A DNA stretch of 64,000 bases, from positions 124,001 to 188,000 of the forward strand of contig NZ_JACHNY010000003.1 in NCBI RefSeq assembly GCF_014199625.1. The letters run 5' to 3'. The notes beneath the pieces are model-generated. The model was not told where the DNA came from. It searched no databases and saw only the letters and a list, made by a program, of their open reading frames with translations. Source of the stretch: Sphingomonas abaci. GTDB lineage: Bacteria; Pseudomonadota; Alphaproteobacteria; Sphingomonadales; Sphingomonadaceae. This document shows, piece after piece, positions 16,056 to 24,809 of the stretch; position 1 is the first letter of the stretch; each line of letters opens with the position of its first letter. A program made the position numbers and the translations under genes.

Positions 16056-18956
16056 ATGAATCGACGCCAGCTTCTATCGGCCAGCGCGGGTCTCGGCGCA
16101 CTCTCCCTGGCAGGGCGTGGCGACGCGGCCCCGCGCGGCCTGGCGATGGGGGAGGGCGGCGCGCTGCCGATGCCGGCGCCCGCCCGCGACCTGCCCGAGG
16201 CGCTGCCGGTGCAGGACCCGAACCGGACGCTGCTGGAGCGCGGCTGGCTGTTCCACCCCGGCGACATCGTGCCGCCGCCGGCGACGACGCATGAGGCGAC
16301 CTATCTGCTCGCCAAGGCGGGCAATGCGCCAGGCGCGGCGGCGATGGCCTATGACGATTCGGACTGGCAGTCGGTGCGCGTGCCGCACGACTGGGCGTCG
16401 TTCCAGCCCTTTGTCGAGACCGCCAATGTCTCGCAGGGCTACCGCCCGCGTGGGATCGGCTGGTATCGCCGCACGCTGCGCCTGGACCCCGCCGATCGCG
16501 GCAAGCGGATCGAGCTGCAGTTCGATGCCATCGCCACCCACGCCACCATCTGGGTCAATGGCAGCCTGGTCGCGCATAACTGGTCCGGCTACAACACGAT
16601 CAACATCGACCTGACGCCGTTCGCGCGCTTCGGCGACGAGACGAACGTCATCGCGGTTCGCGTCGATGCGGCGGCGATGGAGGGCTGGTGGTACGAGGGC
16701 GCCGGCCTCTACCGCCACGTCTGGCTGATCCGCCGCGCACCGGTGGCGATCGCGACCGACGGGGTGCATTGCGACCCGCGCAAGGGGGCCGACGGGCAAT
16801 GGCGGGTGCCGGTCGCCGTCACCCTGTCCAGCGTCGCGCGCGAGGCCAGGACGGTGCGGGTCGAGGCGGAGCTGTTCGCGCCCGACGGCCGCAGCCTGGC
16901 CAACGCTGCGTCCGAGGCAACGGTCGGTTCGCTCGACGAGACGGTCGCGACCCTGACGCTGGCGGCGGGATCGCCGATGCTGTGGTCGGTCGAGCGGCCG
17001 ACGCTCCACCGCGTTGTCACCCGCGTGATCGCGGACGGCGCGGCGGTGGACGAACGGCGCATCCCGATCGGCTTCCGCACCCTGCGCTTCGATGCGGACA
17101 CCGGCTTCTTCCTCAACGACCGACCGGTCAAGCTGAAGGGCGTCTGCCTGCACCAGGACCATGCCGGCGTCGGCGTGGCGGTGCCCGATGCGCTGATCCG
17201 CTGGCGGCTGGAGCGGCTGAAGGCGATGGGCTGCAACGCGATCCGCTGTTCGCACAATGCCCCCGCGACCGAGTTCCTCGACCTGTGTGACCGCATGGGC
17301 TTCCTGGTGATGGACGAGAACCGCCAGTTCAATCCCGCGCCGGAGACGACGGCGCAGCTCGAATGGATGGTGCGGCGCGACCGCAACCATCCCAGCATCA
17401 TCCTGTGGTCGGTCTTCAACGAGGAACCGATGCAGGGCACCGAGGCCGGTGCGGAGATGGTGCGGCGCATGGCCCATGCCGTCCACCGGCTGGACGACAG
17501 CCGCCCGGTGACGGCGGCGATGAACGGCAGCTTCTTCGATCCGGTCAACGTGTCGAGCGTGGTCGATGTCACCGGGTTCAACTATTATCAGGGCGATTAC
17601 GACAAGTTCCACCGCCTCTACCCCCGGCGGCCGTTGACCAGTTCGGAGGATACCAGCGCGTTCGAGACGCGCGGCGCCTATGCCAGCGATCCGGCGAAGC
17701 ACGTCATCACCTCGTACGACGACGAGGCCGCCTCCTGGGGCGGCACGCACCGCGCGACATGGCAGGCGATCGCTGATCGGCCGTTCGTGGCCGGGGGCTT
17801 CGTGTGGACCGGCTTCGACTATCATGGCGAGCCGACGCCCTATGCCTGGCCGACCGTGTCCAGCTTCTTCGGCATCCTCGACCTGTGCGGCTTTCCCAAG
17901 ACCGCGTTCGACATCCACCGCGCCGCCTGGACCGACGATGCGCCGGTAGTCGGGCTGGTGCCGCACTGGAACTGGGCGGGGAAGGAGGGGCAGCCGATCC
18001 GCGTCTTCGTCGCCAGCAATGCCGAGCAGGTGCGCCTGAGCCTCAACGGCCGTGACCTGGGGACGCAAGCGGTCGACCGGCTGCAGGGCAATGCCTGGAC
18101 GGTGCCCTATGCGCCCGGCCGGATCGAGGTGGTGGCGATCCGCGGCGGTCGCGCGGTCGCGCGCGCGGCGCAGGAGACGGCGGGGCCGCCGGTCGCGCTG
18201 CGCCTGACCCCGGCGCGGACGGTGATGGCGGGCGACGACGAGGATGCGCAGCCGGTCACGATCGACGCGGTCGACGCGGCGGGACGGCATGTGCCGACCG
18301 CGAACCTGGCGACCCGGTTCACGGTCGAGGGCGCGACCATCATCGGCGTCGGCAATGGCGACCCCAACAGCCACGAGGCCGAGAAGGGCGGTGCCAGGTC
18401 GCTGTTCAACGGTCTGGCGCAGGCGATCCTCCAGGCCGGCACCGGTCGCGGTTCCATCGTGATGCGGGCCGAGGCGGATGGGCTGAAGCCGGCGCGGCTG
18501 GTGATCGACCGACTGGCGGTGCCGCCCCGCGCGCAGGTACCGGCGACCCCGGCAGCCCAGGGCCTGCGCGAATGGCGGCGCTCGGCGGCCTTTGCCGCGC
18601 GGCCCGCGATCGACCTGGCCCCGGCGGACGGCGACAACAACAGCTGGGCCTTCCAGCGTGGCAGCCTGGCGGTCCCGGCCGACCCGGCGGGGCGCTGGCG
18701 GCTCTATCGCGGCGCGGTGACCCCGTGGCGGCGCATGGCGGCGGAGGGCGGGATGCTCCGCTTCGCCGAAGTCACGGGCCGGGCCGAGCTCTGGGTCGAT
18801 GGCCGCAAGGTGGCGGTCAAGGACGCGCCCGCCCCGGCGCCGTTCGAAGGCGCGCTGCCCGCCGGTCCGGGCGAACGCCGCGTCGTGCTGCTGGTCGAGG
18901 CGGCGCCCGGCGCGCCCTCGGGGATCACCGGCGGGGTGATGCTGACGGGGCGCTGA
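16056..18956 (+). CDS. GH2 beta-galactosidase-like enzyme (Tat signal)
   Basis: A 966-residue GH2 protein. The leader MNRRQLLSASAGLGALSLAG has a twin arginine. Next come the sugar-binding domain (WQSVRVPHDWASF, YRPRGIGWYRR, ATIWVNGSLVAHNWSGYN, EGWWYEGAGLYRHVW), an Ig-like domain, and the barrel with GVCLHQDHAGVG, MGCNAIRCSHN, LVMDENRQF and SVFNEEPMQG (acid/base Glu near residue 456). The nucleophile Glu is probably in SSEDTSAFETRG near 531. The C-terminal region has further beta domains (about 650-960), including a DUF4982-like module and an extra sugar-binding-like domain. GH2 enzymes of this layout include beta-galactosidases and beta-glucuronidases; galactose removal suits an N-glycan pathway. 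A GGGAG ribosome site precedes the start. Confidence 0.88.
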   Translation: MNRRQLLSASAGLGALSLAGRGDAAPRGLAMGEGGALPMPAPARDLPEALPVQDPNRTLLERGWLFHPGDIVPPPATTHEATYLLAKAGNAPGAAAMAYDDSDWQSVRVPHDWASFQPFVETANVSQGYRPRGIGWYRRTLRLDPADRGKRIELQFDAIATHATIWVNGSLVAHNWSGYNTINIDLTPFARFGDETNVIAVRVDAAAMEGWWYEGAGLYRHVWLIRRAPVAIATDGVHCDPRKGADGQWRVPVAVTLSSVAREARTVRVEAELFAPDGRSLANAASEATVGSLDETVATLTLAAGSPMLWSVERPTLHRVVTRVIADGAAVDERRIPIGFRTLRFDADTGFFLNDRPVKLKGVCLHQDHAGVGVAVPDALIRWRLERLKAMGCNAIRCSHNAPATEFLDLCDRMGFLVMDENRQFNPAPETTAQLEWMVRRDRNHPSIILWSVFNEEPMQGTEAGAEMVRRMAHAVHRLDDSRPVTAAMNGSFFDPVNVSSVVDVTGFNYYQGDYDKFHRLYPRRPLTSSEDTSAFETRGAYASDPAKHVITSYDDEAASWGGTHRATWQAIADRPFVAGGFVWTGFDYHGEPTPYAWPTVSSFFGILDLCGFPKTAFDIHRAAWTDDAPVVGLVPHWNWAGKEGQPIRVFVASNAEQVRLSLNGRDLGTQAVDRLQGNAWTVPYAPGRIEVVAIRGGRAVARAAQETAGPPVALRLTPARTVMAGDDEDAQPVTIDAVDAAGRHVPTANLATRFTVEGATIIGVGNGDPNSHEAEKGGARSLFNGLAQAILQAGTGRGSIVMRAEADGLKPARLVIDRLAVPPRAQVPATPAAQGLREWRRSAAFAARPAIDLAPADGDNNSWAFQRGSLAVPADPAGRWRLYRGAVTPWRRMAAEGGMLRFAEVTGRAELWVDGRKVAVKDAPAPAPFEGALPAGPGERRVVLLVEAAPGAPSGITGGVMLTGR

Positions 18957-18960
18957 CTCC

Positions 18961-19047
18961 CACCCCGGCGGGGGCCGGGGTCCAGTCACGGAACGATTGT
19001 TGCAACCCGCCAGCGTCTCCCAACTGGATCCCGGCCTTCTCCGGGAT
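18961..19047. repeat. Inverted REP doublet (family A, copy 2)
   Basis: Second copy of the facing doublet. The left arm CACCCCGGCGGGGGCCGGGG with TCCAGT starts at 18961. The right arm at 19016-19047 reads CTCCCAACTGGATCCC then GGCCTTCTCCGGGAT, the reverse complement of the family consensus. It fills the gap between the convergent beta-galactosidase and priA genes, where it could act as a two-way transcription barrier. The rest of the 208-base gap shows nothing recognisable. Confidence 0.85.
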
Positions 19048-19164
19048 GGTAGGCGGGGGCTTTGGCGGAGGTTTCGTCTTCGCTGAGATGCAGAAAAGGG
19101 GATGATACAGCTTCGTCGTCGTTTCATTGCGCTCGCAATGACCAAGCAACCGAACAGCCAGCGT

Positions 19165-21345
19165 CTACAGGAAACTATAGGGGTCGACGTCCACCGTCAC
19201 CCGCGCCTTGGGCGACCAGTCGAGCGTGCCCAGCCAGTCGCGGATCACGTCCTGCACGTCGAGCGCGCGGCGGGCATGGACGAGCAGGCGGAACCGGTGG
19301 CGGCCGCGCAGCATCGCCAGGGGCGCGGGCGCGGGACCATAGACCATCATCCCCTCCACCTGCGGCGCGCTGCGGCCGACCAGCCGGGCCGTCTCCTGCG
19401 CGCACGCCTGGTCCTCCGAACTGACGATGATCGCGGCATAGCGGCCGAAGGGCGGCGCGCCGGCATCGCGCCGCGCCTCCGTCTCTGCCGCGTAGAAGGC
19501 GTCCGAATCGCCCGTGACCAACGCCTGCATCACCTGCGCGGAGGGGCTGTGCGTCTGGATGTAGACATGACCCGGCTTGGTCCCGCGCCCGGCGCGGCCG
19601 GAAACCTGGCGGATCTGCTGGAAGGTCCGCTCGGCGGCGCGCAGATCGCCGCCCTCCAGCCCCAGATCGGCATCCACCACCCCGACCAATGTCAGATTTG
19701 GGAAGTGATAGCCCTTGGTGACCAGCTGCGTGCCGACGACGATGTCGATATCGCCCGCCTCCATCCGCCCGACGAACTCCGCCGCCTTCGCCGGCGACCA
19801 GATGGTGTCGGAGGTGACCACCGCCACCTTCGCCTCGGGAAACAGCGCGGTCACCTCGTCGGCGATCCGCTCGACCCCGGGGCCGCAGGCGACCAGCGAC
19901 TCCTCCGCCTGGCATTCCGGGCAGGCGCGCGGAGTCGGCAGGACATGGCCGCAATGATGGCAGGCCAGCCGGCGCACCAGCCGATGCTCCACCATCCAGG
20001 CGGTGCAATTGGGACATTGGAACCGGTGGCCGCAATTGCGGCAGAGGGTGAGCGGTGCATAGCCGCGCCGGTTGAGGTAGAGGAGCGATTGTTCGCGCTT
20101 CTCCATCCGGTCCTGGATCGCCGCGACCAGCTTGGGCGCCAGCCAGCGGCCGCGCTCTGGCGGCTGGCTGAGCAGGTCGATCGCCTCGATCGTCGGCATT
20201 TCCGCGACGCCGTAGCGGCCGGGCAGCTTCAGTTCGGCATAGCGGCCGAGCTCCACCTGCTGGCGCGTCTCGATCGCCGGGGTGGCGGAGGCGAGGATGA
20301 CCGGGCAGCGCTCGAACAGCCCGCGCATCACCGCCACGTCGCGGGCGTGGTAATGCACGCCCTCCTCCTGCTTGAAGCTCGTCTCATGCGCCTCGTCGAC
20401 GACGATCAGGCCGAGATCGCGATAGGGGAGGTAGAGCGCCGAGCGCGCGCCGACCGTCACCAGCGCCTCGCCGCTGGCGATCGCCCGCCAGGCGCGGCGG
20501 CGCTGGGTCGAGCGCAATCCGCTGTGCCATGCCACCGGCTCGCAACCGAACCGGTCGTGGAAGCGCTTGAGGAACGGCTCGGTCAGCGCGATCTCGGGCA
20601 GCAGCACGATGGTCTGCCGACCCTGGCGGATCGCCTCCGCCACCGCCTCGAAATAGACCTCGGTCTTGCCCGACCCGGTGACGCCGTCGAGCAGGGTCGG
20701 CTGGAAGGCGCGGGCGTCGACATTGGCGACCAGGATATCGGCGACGGCGCGCTGGTCGTCGGACAGGGTCGGCGCGCCGTGATCGGGGTCGGGCCGGGGA
20801 TAGGGGCTGTCGATATCGACCTCCACCGCCTCGATCGCCCCGGTCTTGACGAGGCCGCGGATCACCGCGTCGGACACCTCGGCGATGGTCGCGAGCTCGC
20901 GGATCAGGCCCTGGCGGTCGGCGATCCGCTCCAGCGCCTGTTCGCGCTGCGGCGTCAGGCGCGGCGGCACCTGGCCGGTCGCGCGATATTCGGTGACGCT
21001 GCGCGCGCCCTCCAAGGCCGAGGTGGAGGACAGGCACATGCGCAGCACCGCGGCGGGCGGCGCGAGATAATAGTCGGCGGTCCATTCGACCAGCCGGCGC
21101 AGCGCGTCGCCCAGCGGCGGCACCGGCGCGGCGGCGAGCAGCGGGCGCAGGCGGTTGTCGCCGACCTCCGCGTCGGACGGCATCCGCTCCGGCTCCCACA
21201 CCACGCCCAGCAACTGGCGGGGGCCGAGCGGCGCGACGACGATCGAACCGGGCTCGACCGTCATGCCGTGCGGCACGCGGTAATCGAGCGGACCCAGGGC
21301 GGCATTGAGCAGGAGGACGCGGGTGCGGGACATATCGGCCGCCAT
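19165..21345 (-). CDS. priA: Primosomal protein N' (replication restart helicase PriA)
   Basis: A 726-residue superfamily 2 DNA helicase that recognises stalled forks and reloads the replisome. The N-terminal DNA-binding region (VPHGMTVEPGSIVVAPLG, LGVVW) precedes the helicase core with GVTGSGKTEVYFEA (Walker A, near residue 222), VVDEAHETSFKQEEG (DEAH-type box) and ASATPAIET. The zinc-binding insert lies near residues 435-480 and holds CRNCGHRFQCPNC, ACHHCG and CPECQ, eight cysteines as in PriA. C-terminal helicase motifs GTQLVTKGYHFPNLTLVGVVDAD and QVSGRAGRG follow. Two starts are possible, 21345 and 21333 (MSRTRVLLL); neither has a strong ribosome site. Head-to-head with xerC with almost no space between. 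Confidence 0.97.
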   Translation of the reverse strand: MAADMSRTRVLLLNAALGPLDYRVPHGMTVEPGSIVVAPLGPRQLLGVVWEPERMPSDAEVGDNRLRPLLAAAPVPPLGDALRRLVEWTADYYLAPPAAVLRMCLSSTSALEGARSVTEYRATGQVPPRLTPQREQALERIADRQGLIRELATIAEVSDAVIRGLVKTGAIEAVEVDIDSPYPRPDPDHGAPTLSDDQRAVADILVANVDARAFQPTLLDGVTGSGKTEVYFEAVAEAIRQGRQTIVLLPEIALTEPFLKRFHDRFGCEPVAWHSGLRSTQRRRAWRAIASGEALVTVGARSALYLPYRDLGLIVVDEAHETSFKQEEGVHYHARDVAVMRGLFERCPVILASATPAIETRQQVELGRYAELKLPGRYGVAEMPTIEAIDLLSQPPERGRWLAPKLVAAIQDRMEKREQSLLYLNRRGYAPLTLCRNCGHRFQCPNCTAWMVEHRLVRRLACHHCGHVLPTPRACPECQAEESLVACGPGVERIADEVTALFPEAKVAVVTSDTIWSPAKAAEFVGRMEAGDIDIVVGTQLVTKGYHFPNLTLVGVVDADLGLEGGDLRAAERTFQQIRQVSGRAGRGTKPGHVYIQTHSPSAQVMQALVTGDSDAFYAAETEARRDAGAPPFGRYAAIIVSSEDQACAQETARLVGRSAPQVEGMMVYGPAPAPLAMLRGRHRFRLLVHARRALDVQDVIRDWLGTLDWSPKARVTVDVDPYSFL

Positions 21346-21428
21346 ATGGGGGTTTGGCGTCGGCCCGCAAAGCGCTGGCGCTGGCGGTGGCGCTGGCGCG
21401 GCGGCGGGCGGGATGGCACAGGGGTGGG

Positions 21429-22322
21429 GTGACGCCCGCGCTCCCGCATCCGCTTGCCGCCCGCTGGGCCGCGTATCTGACCGACGTGCGCCGACGCTCG
21501 CCGCATACGGTGCGCGCCTATCATGCCACCGCCGACCGGCTGCTCGCCTTTCTGCGCGACCATTGGGGGGAGCCGGTCACCTCGACCCGGCTGGCCGAAC
21601 TGACCAGCGCCGACCTGCGCGCCTATCTGGCGGCGCGGCGGGGCGAGGGGCTGACCAATGCATCGGCCGCACGCGAATTGTCGGCGGTGCGGGGCTTCCT
21701 GGAATGGGCGGAGATCGAGCCGCCACGCCTGCGCGCGCCCCGCGCGGCCAAGTCGGTGCCGCGCCCGGTCGCGCCCGCCGACGTGCTGGCGCTGGCGGAA
21801 GAGGTGGCGGACGAGGCGCGCGAGCCGTGGATGGCGGCGCGCGACTGGGCGTTGCTGCTGCTGCTCTACGGCGCGGGGCTGCGGATCGGCGAGGCGATGG
21901 CGCTGACCGGCCGCGCCCTGCCGCTGGGCGAGACGCTGACCGTGCAGGGCAAGGGCGGCCGGACGCGGATCGTGCCGCTCCTGCCGCAGGTGCGGGGCGC
22001 GATCGACGCCTATGTCGCGCAATGTCCTTGGGCGATGACGAAGGACACGGCGCTGTTCCGGGGTCTGCGCGGCGGGCCCTTGTCGCCGACGCTGATCCGC
22101 CGCGCGATCCGGGGCGCGCGGGTGCGGCTGTCGCTGGGCGAGCGGACGACACCGCACGCGCTGCGCCACAGTTTCGCGACGCATCTGCTGGGGCGCGGGG
22201 CCGACCTGCGCGCGCTGCAGGAGTTGCTGGGCCATGCCAGCCTGTCGTCGACGCAGATCTATACTGCGGTGGACGCGGCGCATCTGCTCGACGTGTACCG
22301 CCATGCGCATCCTCGGGCTTGA
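21429..22322 (+). CDS. xerC: Tyrosine recombinase XerC
   Basis: A 297-residue tyrosine recombinase that with XerD resolves chromosome dimers at dif. The N-terminal SAM-like core-binding domain has RRRSPHTVRAYHATADRLLAFL. The catalytic domain has the active-site set: Arg in YGAGLRIGEAMAL, Lys in VQGKGGRTRIVPL, His-x-x-Arg in TPHALRHSFATHLL, His in LLGHASLSSTQIYT, and the nucleophile Tyr in the same segment. The GTG at 21429 is preferred, with an AGGGGTGGGG stretch just upstream; the frame also opens from 21354, but that extension is low-complexity and overlaps the priA promoter side. No dif site was recognised nearby. Confidence 0.93.
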   Translation: MTPALPHPLAARWAAYLTDVRRRSPHTVRAYHATADRLLAFLRDHWGEPVTSTRLAELTSADLRAYLAARRGEGLTNASAARELSAVRGFLEWAEIEPPRLRAPRAAKSVPRPVAPADVLALAEEVADEAREPWMAARDWALLLLLYGAGLRIGEAMALTGRALPLGETLTVQGKGGRTRIVPLLPQVRGAIDAYVAQCPWAMTKDTALFRGLRGGPLSPTLIRRAIRGARVRLSLGERTTPHALRHSFATHLLGRGADLRALQELLGHASLSSTQIYTAVDAAHLLDVYRHAHPRA

Positions 22323-22354
22323 GCGTATCGGTTCACGCGAAGCGCAAGAAGATG

Positions 22355-22482
22355 GTTCAGAGAAGGCGCGAAGGCGCAAAGCTGTTGGGTCCGGACGGTT
22401 CGTCTCCCTTCTTTAGCGGCGGGAAACGGAAGGTGCGCTGGCGCTCAAAAATCCTCTTTGCGCCTTCGCCCCTTCCCTGAAC
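22355..22482. repeat. Long inverted repeat between xerC and the DedA gene (family B)
   Basis: The 27-base arm beginning GTTCAGAGAAGGCGCGAAGG (22355-22381) is repeated in reverse complement at 22456-22482 with about two mismatches; about 74 bases form the loop. The core GCGAAGGCGCAAAG differs from the family A doublets. It separates two convergent genes and could form a strong cruciform or a bidirectional transcription stop. Confidence 0.85.
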
Positions 22483-22487
22483 TACAT

Positions 22488-23090
22488 CTATTCCTCACGC
22501 GGCTTCCAGGTCACGACCCGGTAGACATAGTAAGCGAGCACCGCGACCATCGTCGCGATCGCCAGCGGACCGATATAGCGGTCGAGCTGCTCGAAATTCT
22601 GGTCGAGCAGGATGCCAGCCCCCGCCAGGATGATGTTCCAGATCGTCGTGCCCGCCGTCGTCGCGACCAGAAAGCGCCAGCGCGGCATGTGCGCCATGCC
22701 GGCGGGCAGCGAGATGATCGTGCGGAAGCTGGGCATGAAGCGGAACACGAAGATCACCCAGCCGCCGCGATCGTGGAAGAAGCGGGTGATCGCCTCCACA
22801 TCCTGCCAGTCGACGGTCAGCCAGCGGCCCCAGCGGTCGACGAACGGCTTCAGCCCCTGATAGCCGAACTTCCGGCCGAGCGCGTACCAGACATAATTGC
22901 CGATCACCGAGCCGATCGTGCCGGCCAGCAGCAGCCAGCCGAGTTGCATCCGCCCGCGCGCCACCGCCATTCCGCCCAGCCCCATGATGACTTCGGAGGG
23001 GATGGGCGGAAAGATATTCTCCAGCGCCATCAACGCGACGATGCCGAAATAGCCGCCGCGCGCGATCCATTCGAGGATGAAGTCGGTCAT
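22488..23090 (-). CDS. DedA-family membrane protein (VTT domain)
   Basis: A 200-residue inner-membrane protein. It has the DedA signatures LENIFPPIPSEVIMGLGG near residue 25, GSVIGNYVWYALGRKFG near 60, and FVFRFMPSFRTIISLPAGMAHMPRWRF near 120, where the conserved Arg and Pro residues lie; hydrophobic helices flank these. DedA/VTT proteins act in lipid (undecaprenyl phosphate or phospholipid) recycling across the membrane and in membrane-potential maintenance; the exact substrate here is unknown. The start lies 7 bases beyond the gshB stop, so it is the last gene of a yraN-gshB-DedA operon. Confidence 0.93.
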   Translation of the reverse strand: MTDFILEWIARGGYFGIVALMALENIFPPIPSEVIMGLGGMAVARGRMQLGWLLLAGTIGSVIGNYVWYALGRKFGYQGLKPFVDRWGRWLTVDWQDVEAITRFFHDRGGWVIFVFRFMPSFRTIISLPAGMAHMPRWRFLVATTAGTTIWNIILAGAGILLDQNFEQLDRYIGPLAIATMVAVLAYYVYRVVTWKPREE

Positions 23091-23097
23091 GCCCGGC

Positions 23098-24054
23098 TCA
23101 ACGCCGGGCGGCGACCTTGGCTTCGATCGAATCCCAGATCAGGCCGGCGACATCGGTACCGTCGAACTTCTCGATCGCGACGATGCCGGTCGGCGAGGTG
23201 ACGTTGATCTCGGTCAGCCACTCGCCGCCGATCACGTCGATGCCGACGAACAGCAATCCGCGCCGCTTCAGCTCCGGCCCCAGCTCCGCGCAGATCTCGC
23301 GCTCGCGATCGGTCAGCTCGGTCTTCTCCGCCGACCCGCCGACCGCCAGATTGGAGCGAATCTCGCCTTCGCCCGGCAAGCGATTGATCGCCCCCGCCAC
23401 CTCGCCATCGACCAGCACGATGCGCTTGTCGCCCTTGGCGACCGCCGGCAGGAACGCCTGGATCATGTGCGGCTCGCGCCAGGTCTGGTTGAACACCTCG
23501 ATCAGCGCCGACAGGTTCGCGCCGTCCGACCCGACGCGGAAGATCGCCTTGCCGCCATTGCCGTGCAGCGGCTTGACCACGATCTCGCCGTGCTTCGCCA
23601 GGAACGCACGCGCCTCGTCCAGCGAGCGGGTGACGAGCGTTGGCGGCATGAAATGCGCATAGTCCAGCACGAACACCTTTTCGGGCGCGTTGCGGACGCT
23701 GCGCGGATTGTTGACCACCAAGGTCCGCTCGCTGATCCGTTCCAGCAGGTGCGTCGCGGTGATATAGCCCAGGTCGAACGGCGGGTCCTGCCGCATCAGG
23801 ATCACGTCGGCCTCCTCGCCCAGGTCGAGCCGGACCGCTTCGTCGAAGCGGAAATGATCGCCCGCGACGCGCTGCACCGTGACGGGGTGCGCGCGCGCCG
23901 TCAGTCGCCCTTCGGACCAGTTGAGGTCCTCCGGTCCGTAATGGAACAGGCGGTGCCCCCGCGCCTGCGCCGACAGCATCAGCGCGAAGGTCGAATCACC
24001 GGCGATGTTGATGCCGGCGAGCGGGTCCATCTGGACCGCGACGGTAAGGGACAT
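23098..24054 (-). CDS. gshB: Glutathione synthetase
   Basis: A 318-residue ATP-grasp enzyme that joins gamma-glutamylcysteine and glycine to make glutathione in the cytoplasm. It begins MSLTVAVQMDPLAGINIAGDST, the usual GshB N-terminus, and has LMRQDPPFDLGYITATHLLE, VVKPLHGNGGKAIFRV (ATP-binding glycine-rich loop), GDKRIVLVDGEV, and the C-terminal GIDVIGGEWLTEINVTSPTG with metal and substrate ligands. Length matches the family. The reading frame is open further upstream, but the 24054 ATG gives the canonical start. Lies 70 bases after yraN and 7 before the DedA gene, in one transcription unit. Confidence 0.97.
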   Translation of the reverse strand: MSLTVAVQMDPLAGINIAGDSTFALMLSAQARGHRLFHYGPEDLNWSEGRLTARAHPVTVQRVAGDHFRFDEAVRLDLGEEADVILMRQDPPFDLGYITATHLLERISERTLVVNNPRSVRNAPEKVFVLDYAHFMPPTLVTRSLDEARAFLAKHGEIVVKPLHGNGGKAIFRVGSDGANLSALIEVFNQTWREPHMIQAFLPAVAKGDKRIVLVDGEVAGAINRLPGEGEIRSNLAVGGSAEKTELTDREREICAELGPELKRRGLLFVGIDVIGGEWLTEINVTSPTGIVAIEKFDGTDVAGLIWDSIEAKVAARR

Positions 24055-24124
24055 GGGCACTCCGATCGGACTTGAGGCTGGTAAGAGGAGACGGGGGGCT
24101 GTGAAGGCGGGATGTAGGCGCGTC

Positions 24125-24508
24125 TCAGCCGCCGATCCAGGCATTCTCGATATGGCGCGGCCGGCAGCCGGGCGCGAGCAGCAGCACGTCGACGCGGATA
24201 TCGTCGCCCGGCCCTGCATAGCGTGGCATCAAGAGCTCCGCCGCCGCCGCGACCCGCGCCAGCCGGCGCTCATCGATCGCCCAGTCGAGATCGGCGGCGG
24301 CGGCGCGCGTCTTCACCTCGATGAAGGCGACGAGGCGCCCCTTGCGCGCGACCAGATCGACCTCGCCGGCAGGGGTGCGAACGCGCCGATCCAGTACCTG
24401 CCAGCCCTTCAGGCGCAGCCACCACCCCGCCAGCCGCTCGCCGCGGCGCCCGGCCTGTTCGGCCTCCTGGCGATGGGCGGCGGTCCGGGGGCGGGGCGGG
24501 CGGGGCAT
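24125..24508 (-). CDS. yraN: YraN/UPF0102 family endonuclease-like protein
   Basis: A 127-residue protein of the UPF0102 family, a Holliday-junction-resolvase-like nuclease fold of uncertain function. Conserved parts are AGRRGERLAGWWLRLKGWQVLDRRVRTPAGEVDLVARKG, with the acidic residue in GEVDLVA, and VAFIEVKTRA, the E-x-K nuclease motif. The start at 24508 gives the usual family length; a much longer frame continues upstream but is not conserved-looking. In many proteobacteria it follows rsmI directly and precedes gshB. Here gshB is next, but a diguanylate cyclase gene lies between it and rsmI. Confidence 0.92.
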   Translation of the reverse strand: MPRPPRPRTAAHRQEAEQAGRRGERLAGWWLRLKGWQVLDRRVRTPAGEVDLVARKGRLVAFIEVKTRAAAADLDWAIDERRLARVAAAAELLMPRYAGPGDDIRVDVLLLAPGCRPRHIENAWIGG

Positions 24509-24809
24509 GGCGGCAAGCGTGGCGGGACACGGGTCGGCTGGCAAGGGCAGGACTGTCGATTGGGTTCTCGGCACAAGGCTATGCAAGTCAACCGGCTGTA
24601 AAATGCGAACAACACACAAACCTTCCGGTCCGATTGGGGGGGGCAAGATGTGGAAAGCATCCGATGATCGGAAATCGATGTGTATATCATTGATGTTGCA
24701 AGAAATCTGCTTTCGCTGGCAAAGGTCATGCCATTGCGTGACGGTAAAACCGGCACGCAGACGGGATCGTGGTTTCAAACTTTAACCATTGCCCGTCTAG
24801 GCATGGATT
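24509..24809. promoter_or_regulatory. AT-richer divergent region between yraN and the GGDEF gene
   Basis: A 301-base gap whose right part (about 24590-24800) is visibly less GC-rich than its surroundings. It must hold the promoters of both divergent genes. A 13-base palindrome TCCGATGATCGGA at 24660-24672 is a possible operator. No gene is convincing here. The composition change fits a junction of inserted DNA. Confidence 0.4.

Noticed and set aside
16074..19145. 1023-codon minus-strand frame opposite the GH2 beta-galactosidase
   Set aside because: Antisense shadow; the plus strand carries full GH2 motifs, ribosome site and Tat leader.
21300..22500. xerC as an integrase marking a genomic island
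   Set aside because: Sequence and context next to priA fit the housekeeping XerC; no tRNA, attachment repeats or phage genes nearby.
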